Source: an uncultured Clostridia bacterium
Lineage (GTDB): Bacteria; Bacillota; Clostridia; TANB77; CAG-508
Direction: 5' to 3'
NCBI GenBank assembly: GCA_948852945.1
Contig: CAQPBJ010000012.1
Span: 1 to 54,886 of the forward strand
DNA: 54,886 bases
This document shows, one piece after another, positions 26,701 through 35,974 of this stretch (within the stretch, counting starts at the first letter, position 1; every line of letters starts with the position of its first letter). The notes beneath the pieces were generated by a model. The model did not search any database. It was not told where the DNA came from and was given only the letters and a program-made list of their open reading frames with translations. The position numbers were made by a program, and so were the translations under genes.

Positions 26701-27771
26701 ATGTTTAATATAGGAATTATAGGACTTGGCTTTATGGGAGGCTGTATAGCTAGAACTTTGATTAAGTCTGATAAAATAGAAAAGATTTTTGCATACGATA
26801 CAAATAGAGGAGCGTTGGAATTAGCAAAAAAAGAACAAAATATAACAGATATAGTAACAGAATTTGATGATTTTAAAGAATGTGATGTTATATTTCTTTG
26901 TACACCAGTAGGCTTTATACTAGAGTATGCTAAAAAATTATCAAATATTGTAAAGGAAGATTGTGTAATTACTGATATTGGTAGTACTAAAAGAAATATT
27001 GTTGAAGAATTAAAAGATTTAAAAATTAATTTTGTTGGAGCACATCCAATGGTTGGTTCAGAAAGGTCTGGATATAATACTTCACACGACTTACTTTTTG
27101 AAAATACTTATTATATTTTAACTGAAAATGATAATGAAAATTCAGTTAAAAAAGTAAAAGAAGTAGTGAATGAATTAAAGGCTATACCGGTAGTTATAGA
27201 TTATAAAAAACATGATTATATAGTAGCTGCTATTAGCCATGTGCCACATATTATAGCAGCAGGATTAGTTAATATGGTTAAAGATTTAGATGATAAAGAA
27301 GAACATATGAAATTGTTAGCTGCTGGAGGATTTAAAGATATTACAAGAATAGCATCTTCTGATCCTACTATGTGGGAACATATTTGTCACGAAAATAAAA
27401 ATGAGATAATACCAGTTTTAGAAAAATATATTTCTAATTTACAAGAGTTTAGAAATCACATTGAAGATAATGAGAAGAATCATAATTATTTTAAATCATC
27501 TAAAAAATATAGAGATAGTTTTGTAAATAAAAAAGTAAATGGATTTACAGCACCAATGCTTAATGTAATAATTAAAGATGAAAAAGGTTCTCTTGCAAAA
27601 GTTATTGGATTGCTTTCTGATAGTGATGTAAACATAAAAAATATTGGAATTGTTCATAATAAAGAGACATTTGATGGAGCTTTAGATTTAGAATTTTATA
27701 GCTTAGAAGATCAAGAAAAAGCATATGAAGTTCTAAAAAATCAAGAATATAAAGTTAACAAAATAAAATAA
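26701..27771 (+). CDS. tyrA: Prephenate dehydrogenase with C-terminal ACT domain
   Basis: It converts prephenate to 4-hydroxyphenylpyruvate for tyrosine synthesis. The NAD-binding Rossmann motif is GIIGLGFMGGCIA, with TDIGSTKRNIVEEL, GAHPMVGSERSG and the catalytic-region SHVPHIIAAGLV. An ACT domain from about residue 280 (LNVIIKDEKGSLAKVIGLLS) suggests feedback control by tyrosine or phenylalanine. 356 aa. First of three aromatic-pathway genes in a row. Confidence 0.94.
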   Translation: MFNIGIIGLGFMGGCIARTLIKSDKIEKIFAYDTNRGALELAKKEQNITDIVTEFDDFKECDVIFLCTPVGFILEYAKKLSNIVKEDCVITDIGSTKRNIVEELKDLKINFVGAHPMVGSERSGYNTSHDLLFENTYYILTENDNENSVKKVKEVVNELKAIPVVIDYKKHDYIVAAISHVPHIIAAGLVNMVKDLDDKEEHMKLLAAGGFKDITRIASSDPTMWEHICHENKNEIIPVLEKYISNLQEFRNHIEDNEKNHNYFKSSKKYRDSFVNKKVNGFTAPMLNVIIKDEKGSLAKVIGLLSDSDVNIKNIGIVHNKETFDGALDLEFYSLEDQEKAYEVLKNQEYKVNKIK

Positions 27772-27785
27772 TAAGGAAGTTATAA

Positions 27786-28592
27786 ATGAAAGTTGGATAT
27801 TTAGGACCAAAAGGAACTTTTTCATATGAAATTTGTAACAAAGTATTTGATGAAAGTTATGAAAAAATACCTTTTAAAACAATTAAAGATACAATAATTG
27901 CATTAGAAAATTCTAAAATAGATAGAGCAATTGTGCCAGTAGAAAATTCTCTGCAAGGTTGTGTTACTGAAACGATTGACTGTATAATTGAAATTAGTGA
28001 TATTGAAATCTGTGCAGAAAAGGTATTAAAAATTAATCAAAATTTAATGGCAAAAGAAAATTATAATTTATGTAACATTACCGAATTATATTCACATCCA
28101 CAGGCGTTAGCACAATGCAGAAATTATATAGAAAATAATTTAAAAAATGCTGAAATAATAGAAGTGTCTAGCACAGCTTTAGCTGCGAAAGAGGTTAGTA
28201 ACAAAGAAAATGCAGCATGTATTTGCAATATTGAATGTGCAAAAGAATATAATTTGACTTTATTAGAAAAAGAAATTCAAGATAATAATTTTAATGAAAC
28301 TAAATTTATTGTTTTGAAAAAAGTTGACAAAGAAGAAATAGAATTTAATAAGCTTAGTATGGTTTTTGCTACTAAACACGAACCAGGAGCTTTGTATAAA
28401 GCACTCGGAATATTTGATAAGTATGGATTAAATTTAACTAAAATAGAATCAAGACCAGCAAAAACTAAACTTGGAGAATATTACTTTATTGTAGATGTAG
28501 ATATAGAAAATAAAAATTATATTAAAGCGATTGAAGAATTAAAAAACATAGTTACTTTTTACAAAGTATTAGGTAGATATACCAAAGAATAG
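27786..28592 (+). CDS. pheA: Prephenate dehydratase
   Basis: It converts prephenate to phenylpyruvate for phenylalanine synthesis. Seen: GYLGPKGTFSYEI, the PVENSLQGCVTETID region, YSHPQALAQCRNYI and an ACT domain with KHEPGALYKALGIF and the ligand-binding ESRPAK motif. At 268 aa it is a monofunctional enzyme with no chorismate mutase fused. 14 bases after tyrA and 11 bases before the aminotransferase. Confidence 0.95.
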   Translation: MKVGYLGPKGTFSYEICNKVFDESYEKIPFKTIKDTIIALENSKIDRAIVPVENSLQGCVTETIDCIIEISDIEICAEKVLKINQNLMAKENYNLCNITELYSHPQALAQCRNYIENNLKNAEIIEVSSTALAAKEVSNKENAACICNIECAKEYNLTLLEKEIQDNNFNETKFIVLKKVDKEEIEFNKLSMVFATKHEPGALYKALGIFDKYGLNLTKIESRPAKTKLGEYYFIVDVDIENKNYIKAIEELKNIVTFYKVLGRYTKE

Positions 28593-28603
28593 AGAGGTTT
28601 TAT

Positions 28604-29788
28604 ATGATATCAGATAAAATGAAAAAACTTGTTGAAAACAATTCTGTTATTAGAGAAATGTTTGAAGAAGGAAAGAACTTAAGAAAAATTTATGGAGATG
28701 AAAATGTATTTGATTTTAGTTTAGGAAATCCTAGTGTAGAAACACCTGAAAAGGTAAATGAAGCTATTAAAGAAATTTTAGAAAAAGAGGATTCTTTAAA
28801 AGTTCATGGATATATGAGTAATAGCGGCTTTGAAGATGTTAGAACTACTATAGCAACTTCTATAAACAAAAGATTTGAAACTGATTTTTCAGAAAACAAT
28901 ATAATAATGACAGTAGGTGCAGCATCTGCTCTTAATATTATTTTTAAAAGTATATTAAATCCAGATGATGAAGTTATAGTTTTTGCTCCATATTTTATGG
29001 AATATAATAATTATGTTGCAGGATATGATGGAAGAGTAGTTGCAATATCTCCAAATACAGAAAATTTTGAACCTAATCTAGAAGAATTTGAAAATAAAAT
29101 TACAAATAAAACTAAAGCTGTTTTAGTAAATACACCTAATAATCCAACTGGTGTAATTTATAAAGAAGATACTATTAAAAAAATGGTTGAAATTATGAAT
29201 AGAAAACAAGAAGAATATAGTCATGAAATATTTTTGATTTCAGATGAGCCATATAGAGAATTAGTATATGATGATATAGAAGTGCCATATCTAACTAAAT
29301 ATTATAACAATACATTCATTGTATATTCATATAGTAAAACTCTTTCATTACCAGGAGAAAGAATTGGATATGTGGTTGTTCCAGATGAAATGGAAGACTC
29401 TAAAAATATAATCACAGCAATTACTATTTCAAATAGAATTATTGGTTGTGTTAATGCACCTTCTTTAATTCAAAGAACAGTTATGAAGTGTATTAATGAA
29501 AAAGTTGATATTAGTATTTATAAGAAAAATAGAGATTTACTATATTCAAAATTAACAGAGCTAGGTTTTGAATGTATAAAACCAGAAGGAGCATTTTATC
29601 TATTTGTAAAAACACCTGTTGATGATAAAGAATTTTGTAGTAAGGCAAAAGAATTTAATTTGCTTTTTGTGCCAGGAAGTTCTTTCGGATGTAGTGGTTA
29701 TGTTAGAATTGCATATTGTGTTAAAACTGATATGATAGAAAAATCATTTGAAGCTTTTAGAAAGTTAGCTGAGTATTATAAAAAATAA
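28604..29788 (+). CDS. Class I/II PLP aminotransferase, probably aromatic
   Basis: A 394-aa fold-type I aminotransferase. Seen: FSLGNPSVETP at the N-terminus, NTPNNPTGVIY, the ISDEPYRELVYDD segment, the PLP lysine in SYSKTLSLPGERIGY, and YVRIAYC near the end. Its place after tyrA and pheA suggests it transaminates the two keto-acid products to tyrosine and phenylalanine; sequence alone allows aspartate as well. Confidence 0.88.
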   Translation: MISDKMKKLVENNSVIREMFEEGKNLRKIYGDENVFDFSLGNPSVETPEKVNEAIKEILEKEDSLKVHGYMSNSGFEDVRTTIATSINKRFETDFSENNIIMTVGAASALNIIFKSILNPDDEVIVFAPYFMEYNNYVAGYDGRVVAISPNTENFEPNLEEFENKITNKTKAVLVNTPNNPTGVIYKEDTIKKMVEIMNRKQEEYSHEIFLISDEPYRELVYDDIEVPYLTKYYNNTFIVYSYSKTLSLPGERIGYVVVPDEMEDSKNIITAITISNRIIGCVNAPSLIQRTVMKCINEKVDISIYKKNRDLLYSKLTELGFECIKPEGAFYLFVKTPVDDKEFCSKAKEFNLLFVPGSSFGCSGYVRIAYCVKTDMIEKSFEAFRKLAEYYKK

Positions 29789-29804
29789 TTAGAGGAGAAA
29801 AGAT

Positions 29805-30122
29805 ATGGAAGAAGTAATGAAGCAAATTGTTGAATTTAATAAAGAAAGAGATTGGGATAAGTTTCATACACCTGAAAATTTAGCAAAATGTATTTCAATT
29901 GAATCAGCAGAATTATTAGAATGTTTTCAATGGGATGCAGAAAAATATAATAAAGAAGAAGTGTGTGAAGAATTGGCTGATGTATTTACATATTGTATTC
30001 AAATGGCAATGAAACTTGGTGTTAGTCCAGAAGAAATTGTTTTGAAAAAATTAGATAAGACTAAAAAGAAATATCCTGTTGAAAAATCTAAAGGGGTTAG
30101 TACAAAATATAATAAATTATAA
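29805..30122 (+). CDS. MazG-like nucleotide pyrophosphohydrolase
   Basis: A 105-aa all-alpha NTP pyrophosphatase of the MazG-like type. The metal-binding pattern ExxE...ExxD appears as SIESAELLECFQWD and EELADVFTYCIQMA. It probably hydrolyses non-canonical or excess dNTPs. Short gap after the aminotransferase and AGAGGAG site; likely part of the same transcript. Confidence 0.88.
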   Translation: MEEVMKQIVEFNKERDWDKFHTPENLAKCISIESAELLECFQWDAEKYNKEEVCEELADVFTYCIQMAMKLGVSPEEIVLKKLDKTKKKYPVEKSKGVSTKYNKL

Positions 30123-30137
30123 TATATAGGAGTTATT

Positions 30138-30605
30138 ATGAATATTGTAATAAGAAAAGCTAGTTTAGAAGATTTAAAAGGAGTACAAGATTTAAATTAT
30201 AAGTTGTTTGATTTTGAACATGAAAACTTTGATTCATCTTTAAACATGGAATGGACTTTTTCAGATGAAGGAGAAAAATATTTTAAAAAAATTATTGAAA
30301 ATGGAACTGTATGGGTAGCAATAGATAATGATAAAATAATTGGTTATTTAGCTGGAATTATGAAATCTTATAACAGTATTAATGCTAAAAGTGCTGAGCT
30401 AGACAATTTTTACATTGAAGAAAAGTATCGAAGACTTGGTATAGGCAAAAGATTAGTAAATGAATATAAAAAATACTGTAAAAATAAAGGGATAGACACA
30501 ATATATGTAACAGCAAATGCTAAAAACAAAAATGCTAGAAGTTTTTATCAAGCCAGTGGTTTTGATGATGAATATGAAGTTACATATAAAATGAAAATAG
30601 ATTAG
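30138..30605 (+). CDS. GNAT-family N-acetyltransferase
   Basis: A 155-aa single-domain acetyltransferase. The acetyl-CoA loop is visible as EKYRRLGIGKRLVNEYKKYC, preceded by LDNFYIEE and followed by VTANAKNKNARSFYQASGF. Substrate unknown. It sits in a tight run of small genes (15-base gap before, 11 after). Confidence 0.9.
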   Translation: MNIVIRKASLEDLKGVQDLNYKLFDFEHENFDSSLNMEWTFSDEGEKYFKKIIENGTVWVAIDNDKIIGYLAGIMKSYNSINAKSAELDNFYIEEKYRRLGIGKRLVNEYKKYCKNKGIDTIYVTANAKNKNARSFYQASGFDDEYEVTYKMKID

Positions 30606-30616
30606 GAGATGTAGAT

Positions 30617-31489
30617 ATGATAGATATACATATGCATACAGTGTATTCTGATGGTGATAAAACTGTTGAAGAAGTTTTAAAAATGTGTGAAGAAAAGAAA
30701 TTAGAGTATATATCAATAACAGATCATGATACTTGCAGGCAGTATGAGGATGAAGCTTTAAAAAACAATAAAATTTTTACAGGTAAAATTATAAAAGGAA
30801 CGGAGTTGCATGCTAGATTTCAAGATAAGAACATTGAAATTTTAGGATATGGTATAGACACAGACGTGATTAATGAATGGGTACAAAAATATTATTCTGA
30901 TGATAAATTAAGACAGCAACAAGTTATATGTTATAATCGAATGCTGGATATTTTTGATAAGCATGGAATTATATATGATGAAACTAAATTTAAAAAACCT
31001 GAAAAACCAACTGACTATGTTGAGCAACCTATGTATTGGGAAATTTTAAAAAATGATAAGAATAAAGAAATATTAGGAGAGTTTGCAGAGTCTTTTACAT
31101 TATTTTTTAGAAAAGGATTAGCTAATCCTAAAAGTAGTTACTTTATGAATCATATAGAATTTAGACCACCATATAAAGAAGTTGTAGATATTATTCATGA
31201 GGCTGGAGGAAAAGCTTTTTTAGCGCATCCTTTTGAATATAAATTTGATGATACGATGAAATTTATAGATGATTTAAGAAAAGAAGCTGAGTTAGATGGA
31301 ATAGAGTGTTTTCATCCATCAGCAGTAGATGATGATAAAAAAGATATATTAGTAGATTATGCTAGAAAAAATAATTTATATATAAGCGGTGGCAGTGATT
31401 ATCATGGAAGTCCAAAACCAGATTTACAAATAGGTGTTGGAAGAGGAAATTTAAATATTTCAAAAGAAATTATTGAAGAATGGGTTTAG
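30617..31489 (+). CDS. PHP-domain metal-dependent phosphoesterase
   Basis: A 290-aa PHP-family protein of the YciV type (nucleoside 3',5'-bisphosphate or short-RNA phosphatases). Metal-binding motifs: IDIHMHTVYSDGD, SITDHDTC, KGTELHAR, FLAHPFEYK and SGGSDYHGSPKPD. Cytosolic. The stop codon TAG provides part of the ribosome site TTAGGAG of the next gene. Confidence 0.9.
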   Translation: MIDIHMHTVYSDGDKTVEEVLKMCEEKKLEYISITDHDTCRQYEDEALKNNKIFTGKIIKGTELHARFQDKNIEILGYGIDTDVINEWVQKYYSDDKLRQQQVICYNRMLDIFDKHGIIYDETKFKKPEKPTDYVEQPMYWEILKNDKNKEILGEFAESFTLFFRKGLANPKSSYFMNHIEFRPPYKEVVDIIHEAGGKAFLAHPFEYKFDDTMKFIDDLRKEAELDGIECFHPSAVDDDKKDILVDYARKNNLYISGGSDYHGSPKPDLQIGVGRGNLNISKEIIEEWV

Positions 31490-31500
31490 GAGATAGTTTA

Positions 31501-31980
31501 ATGGAAAAGAAAGTTAGAAAAGCTGTTAAATGTTTTTTAATAAGAAACAATAAAGTAGTAGTTACTAAATATAAAGTAGGAAATATAAAAGAAGGCTATT
31601 ATGATATTCCTGGTGGAAAAATTGAAGAAGGAGAAACACCAGAAGAAACAGCAAAAAGAGAGTTCAGAGAAGAAACAGGAATGATAGTTAAAAATCTTAA
31701 ACGTAGAGGAACTATAGTAACAGAGTATCCAGATAGAATATTTACTTTTGAAACTTTTGTTACAGATACTTATGAGGGTGAACCAAAAGAGTTTGAAGAA
31801 AATACTTCAGAATGGATAGAAATAGATGAATTACTTAAAAAAGATAAACTTTTGTCTAATATAATAATGTTAGATAGATTTTTTATTAAAGGATTATTAT
31901 GTGAAAGTTGTAATTTTGAAGTACATATTTGTGTAAATGAAGATGAAGAAGTTTTAAATGTGGAATATAAAATAATGTAG
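31501..31980 (+). CDS. Nudix hydrolase
   Basis: A Nudix-fold protein with the box GGKIEEGETPEETAKREFRE then ETGM, at about residues 41-64, and the MutT-like opening KAVKCFLIRNNKVVVTKY. About 159 aa. ATG 31501 is chosen because AGGAG, formed at the end of the PHP gene, lies about 8 bases upstream; an in-frame ATG at 31480 overlaps that gene. A C-terminal extension has CESCNFEVHICVNEDEE, an unusual cysteine trio. The gene ends before the GC-rich terminator at 32013. Confidence 0.87.
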   Translation: MEKKVRKAVKCFLIRNNKVVVTKYKVGNIKEGYYDIPGGKIEEGETPEETAKREFREETGMIVKNLKRRGTIVTEYPDRIFTFETFVTDTYEGEPKEFEENTSEWIEIDELLKKDKLLSNIIMLDRFFIKGLLCESCNFEVHICVNEDEEVLNVEYKIM

Positions 31981-32012
31981 AATAATAAATATAAAGATAG
32001 TACTTTATAGTA

Positions 32013-32056
32013 AAAAGAAAAGCCCCGCAATCAGTTAAGATGCGGGGCCTTTTTGA
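32013..32056. terminator. Strong GC-rich bidirectional terminator
   Basis: GCCCCGCA and TGCGGGGC form the stem, with A-tract before and T-tract after (AAAAGAAAAG...CTTTTT), so it works from either side. It separates the plus-strand housekeeping run from the minus-strand gene at 32126-32509. Confidence 0.92.
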
Positions 32057-32125
32057 CAGAAAATCAATTGATTAGTGATAGGTTTGCGTTGTTGCTTTTG
32101 CTCGTGGTCTGACGATGTTTACGTC

Positions 32126-32509
32126 TTACTGAGCATCGGTTTCAATGGCCGCTTTTTCAGCCTCTTTCCTTGCTGCTTCTTCAGCTTCAAAGGCTTTGTG
32201 ACGGTTGTAGCTTTCGGCCATGAGCCAGAGAAGGTTGCCCTGACTGACAGGAATCTGATCAGCGTTGAGCTTGCGAATCATTTCCTCCAGAACGAAGGGC
32301 CCTTCCGGAATGTCCACACTGGCCTTCTCCCAGGAGATGCTGTAGTGCAGGCACCCCTTGGCAGTAGCAGGGACGTTCGTCTTGGTGAGAACTACGCCAC
32401 TGCTACGCAGCCGCTTGGCGGTGTTTCCCCAGACAAAAAGCGTTGTGTTGTATGCGCCAGTTTCGGCAGCATACTCCAATCGATCGTTAATGGTGATAGT
32501 AGAATTCAT
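32126..32509 (-). CDS. Unrecognised 127-aa protein of high GC content
   Basis: No family recognised. The protein opens MNSTITINDRLEYAAETGAY, has a central SWEKASVDIPEGPFVLEEMI, and ends in an Ala/Glu-rich helix (AEEAARKEAEKAAIETDAQ). No TM helix or signal. ATG 32509 is chosen for AGGAGG 5 bases upstream; an upstream in-frame ATG overlaps poor context. The DNA is far richer in G+C than the flanks (35 of 60 bases in 32341-32400). It is alone on the minus strand next to a GC-rich terminator. Probably acquired; a chimeric assembly is the other possibility. The 280 bases between its start and uvrA are AT-rich, with nothing else seen. Confidence 0.72.
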   Translation of the reverse strand: MNSTITINDRLEYAAETGAYNTTLFVWGNTAKRLRSSGVVLTKTNVPATAKGCLHYSISWEKASVDIPEGPFVLEEMIRKLNADQIPVSQGNLLWLMAESYNRHKAFEAEEAARKEAEKAAIETDAQ

Positions 32510-32791
32510 ACTAACCTCCTGTTCTATTAAAAACAATCAACGATTTTTCTGTCGGTTCCGAGAATAGGTACACAAATTACGAGTGTCCTTTATTCAAAAT
32601 GGAACTTTTAATATTATATCACAAACATATATAGAAGTAAATATGTTATGGTAACTTTAAAGAAACTCTAAAAATATAAAACAAAAGTTTGATTTTTTTG
32701 CTTAAAAGTAATGACAACTAGGTGAAAGTATGATAGAATACAAAACTGTGTAGTAATAAAATTTAAGATTAAAGTTTGGGGGAAATATATA

Positions 32792-35617
32792 ATGAATAAC
32801 TCTATTGTTATAAAGGGAGCAAAAGAACATAATTTAAAAAATATTAGTTTAGAAATACCTAGAGATAAATTAGTAGTTATTACAGGACTTTCAGGTTCTG
32901 GAAAATCATCATTAGCTTTTGATACTTTATATGCAGAAGGTCAAAGAAGATATGTTGAAAGTCTTTCTTCATATGCTAGACAGTTCTTAGGATTAATGGA
33001 GAAACCAGATGTTGAAAGTATTGAAGGACTTTCTCCAGCTATATCAATAGATCAAAAAACAACATCAAAAAATCCACGTTCTACAGTCGGAACTGTTACA
33101 GAAATATATGATTTTATTCGTTTACTTTATGCTAGAATAGGAGTTCCATATTGCCCTAAATGTGGTAAAAAAATAGAAAAACAAACTATAGATCAAATAG
33201 TAGATAATATATTAGAGTTACCAGAAGGAACAAAAATTCAAGTATTAGCACCTGTTATCAGAGGAAAAAAAGGTGAATATGTAAAATTATTAGAAGACTT
33301 TCAAAAAGATGGTTTTGTAAGAGCTAGAATCGATGGAAAAATGTATGAAATTTCTGATGACATAGAAATTGATAGAAAGAAAAAACATAATATAGACATA
33401 ATTGTTGATAGATTAGTTGTAAAAGAAGACATTAGAAATCGTTTAACAGAATCAGTAGAAACAGCTTTAAAATATGCTAATAACTTAGTTACAATTGACG
33501 CTGTTAATATAGGAGAAAAAATATATAGTCAAAATTATGCTTGCCCAGATTGTGGAATAAGTTTTGAAGAACTAAGTCCAAGAATGTTTTCATTTAATAA
33601 TCCACAAGGTGCTTGTCCAGAATGTACAGGTATTGGATATTTAATGAGAATGGATGAAGATTTAATAATACCAGATAAAAATAAAACTTTGTATGATGGA
33701 GTTAAAGCTTTTGGTTCAAGTACAATGAAAAAAGGTGAGACTATGGCAAAAATGTATTTTGAATCTATAGCTAAATATTATGGTGTTGATATTACTAAAC
33801 CAATTAAAAAACTTCCTCGTGAGTTTTTAGATAAAATTTTATACGGTACAGGTGATGATGTTATTGATTTTGAATATACTTCAGCAGCTGGAACTAGAAA
33901 TTTTAGTGCTCCTTTTGAAGGCGTTATTCCTACATTAGACAGACGTTATAGAGAAACAAAATCACAAGGTATGAGAGATTTTTATGAGATGTATATGAGT
34001 GAAAAGCCATGTAATACATGTCATGGTGCTAGACTTAAAGAAGAGGTGTTATCTGTTAAAATTGGAGATAAAAATATTAACGAACTTACTGATATGCCTA
34101 TAAACGAAATAAAAAAATATCTTGAAAATTTAAATTTATCTAAAAAAGATAGAATGATTGCTGATCAAATATTTAGAGAACTTACAACAAGATTACAATT
34201 TTTAATAGATGTAGGTCTTTCATATTTAACATTATCTAGATCAGCTGGAACTTTATCAGGTGGCGAAGCTCAAAGAATTCGTTTAGCAACTCAAATTGGT
34301 TCAGGACTTAGTGGAGTATTATATATATTAGATGAACCTAGTATAGGATTACATCAAAGGGATAATGATAGATTATTAGCAACACTTAGAAAACTAAGAG
34401 ATTTAGGAAATACTTTAGTTGTTGTTGAACATGATGAAGATACTATGTATGCAGCAGATCAAATTATAGATATAGGTCCAGGTCCTGGTGTTCATGGTGG
34501 AAATGTTATAGCACAAGGAACTGCTGATGAAATAAAATTAATTCCTGAATCTATTACGGGTCAATATTTAAGTGGTAAAAAGAAAATTGTAGTACCTAAA
34601 AAAAGAAGAAAATCAAATGGAAAAAGTATTGAAATTATAGGTGCTTCAGAACATAACTTAAAAAATGTAAATGTTAAGTTTCCATTAGGAGTATTTAATT
34701 GTGTAACAGGTATTTCTGGTTCTGGAAAGAGTACATTAGTAAATGAAGTTTTATATAATTATTTAGCTAGACAATTGTATAAATCAAATTTAAAACCGGG
34801 CAGATGTGAAGAAATTAAAGGTGTAGAAAATATTGATAAAATAATAAATATAGATCAATCACCAATAGGTAGAACTCCACGTTCAAATCCTGCTACATAT
34901 ACAGGTGTATTTGATACAATTAGAGATATTTTTGCAAACACAAATGAAGCTAAAATGCATGGATATCAAAAAGGAAGATTTAGTTTTAATGTCCCTGGTG
35001 GTAGATGTGAAGCTTGTCAAGGTGATGGTATTATAAAAATAGAAATGAATTTCTTACCTGATATTTATGTTCCTTGTGAAGTATGTCATGGAAAAAGATA
35101 TAATAGAGAAACACTAGAAGCAAAATATAAAGGAAAAAGTATTTCAGATGTTTTAGATATGACAGTTGAAGAAGCATTAGAGTTCTTTTCAAATATTCCT
35201 AAAATAAAAACTAAGATGCAAACCTTGTATGATGTAGGTTTAGGTTATATAAAACTTGGACAACCTTCTACAACATTATCAGGTGGTGAAGCTCAAAGGG
35301 TAAAACTTGCTACAGAACTTTCTAAAAGAGCTACAGGAAAAACATTATATATTTTAGATGAGCCAACAACAGGACTTCATATAGATGATGTTCATAGATT
35401 AGTTGATATTTTACAAAGACTTGTTGATACAGGAAATACGATTATAGTTATTGAACATAATTTAGATTTGATTAAAACAGCTGATCATATTATAGATTTA
35501 GGACCAGAAGGTGGAGAAGCTGGAGGTAGAATTGTTGCTATTGGTACACCAGAACAAATTTCAAGAAATCCTGAATCAGAAACAGGAAAATTTTTAAAAA
35601 AATATTTAGAAAGATAA
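32792..35617 (+). CDS. uvrA: UvrABC system protein A
   Basis: The damage-recognition ABC-type ATPase of nucleotide excision repair, full length at 941 aa. Two ATPase modules each have Walker A (GLSGSGKSSLAFDT; GISGSGKSTLVNEV), an ABC signature (LSGGEAQRIRLA; LSGGEAQRVKLA) and Walker B (YILDEPSIGLH; YILDEPTTGLH). Zinc-module cysteines appear at CPKCGKK, CPDCGISFEEL, CPECTG and CEACQGDG...CEVCHGK. A GGGGG site precedes ATG 32792. Single-gene unit, followed by a family-2 repeat. Confidence 0.98.
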   Translation: MNNSIVIKGAKEHNLKNISLEIPRDKLVVITGLSGSGKSSLAFDTLYAEGQRRYVESLSSYARQFLGLMEKPDVESIEGLSPAISIDQKTTSKNPRSTVGTVTEIYDFIRLLYARIGVPYCPKCGKKIEKQTIDQIVDNILELPEGTKIQVLAPVIRGKKGEYVKLLEDFQKDGFVRARIDGKMYEISDDIEIDRKKKHNIDIIVDRLVVKEDIRNRLTESVETALKYANNLVTIDAVNIGEKIYSQNYACPDCGISFEELSPRMFSFNNPQGACPECTGIGYLMRMDEDLIIPDKNKTLYDGVKAFGSSTMKKGETMAKMYFESIAKYYGVDITKPIKKLPREFLDKILYGTGDDVIDFEYTSAAGTRNFSAPFEGVIPTLDRRYRETKSQGMRDFYEMYMSEKPCNTCHGARLKEEVLSVKIGDKNINELTDMPINEIKKYLENLNLSKKDRMIADQIFRELTTRLQFLIDVGLSYLTLSRSAGTLSGGEAQRIRLATQIGSGLSGVLYILDEPSIGLHQRDNDRLLATLRKLRDLGNTLVVVEHDEDTMYAADQIIDIGPGPGVHGGNVIAQGTADEIKLIPESITGQYLSGKKKIVVPKKRRKSNGKSIEIIGASEHNLKNVNVKFPLGVFNCVTGISGSGKSTLVNEVLYNYLARQLYKSNLKPGRCEEIKGVENIDKIINIDQSPIGRTPRSNPATYTGVFDTIRDIFANTNEAKMHGYQKGRFSFNVPGGRCEACQGDGIIKIEMNFLPDIYVPCEVCHGKRYNRETLEAKYKGKSISDVLDMTVEEALEFFSNIPKIKTKMQTLYDVGLGYIKLGQPSTTLSGGEAQRVKLATELSKRATGKTLYILDEPTTGLHIDDVHRLVDILQRLVDTGNTIIVIEHNLDLIKTADHIIDLGPEGGEAGGRIVAIGTPEQISRNPESETGKFLKKYLER

Positions 35618-35662
35618 ATGTCAATAGGGATGTCCTTTTTTTGACAAGAATAGCAATATATA

Positions 35663-35827
35663 ATAAATAAAATAAGATATAGTTTTTAAAATTGCGCTAG
35701 CGACCAAACGCAAGCAAACAAAGTTTGCTGGAGTGCGAAATTGAGCAATCTACAATATAAAAACGGAGTTTTTTATTCGGAGATTGCGAAGAGCAAAATT
35801 TTGAAAACTATATCTTATTTTATTTAT
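35663..35827. repeat. Structured repeat, family 2, copy B
   Basis: The outer arms (35663 on and up to 35827; left ATAAATAAAATAAGATATAG) pair over about 25 bp. The core has GCGCTAGCGACCAAACG, a variable hairpin AGCAAAC/GTTTGCT, AGTGCGAAATTGAGCAATC, ACAATATAAAAACGGAG, and AGATTGCGAAGAGCAAA. The core is almost identical to that at 13760-13860, but the outer arms and the small hairpin are different and still paired. It fills most of the 358-base gap after uvrA. The remainder (35828-35974) is AT-rich with a possible TATACT -10 at 35941. Confidence 0.88.
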
Positions 35828-35974
35828 ATGTAACTATATTCTAATTGTAAAAAAAGGTTATTCTTGATGATAGTTTTTAAGTTATTTATTTGTATTAAAA
35901 AAGTAACACAAATGTAATCTTATTAAAATAACATTAGTGATATACTATCATTGAAGTATAAAATGAGGTAGCTA

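Noticed and set aside
32075..32530. Open frame of 151 codons on the plus strand in the GC-rich segment
   Set aside because: The opposite strand frame (32126-32509) has AGGAGG 5 bases before its ATG and a more protein-like composition; the plus frame has no ribosome site and a low-complexity Cys/Phe-rich start.
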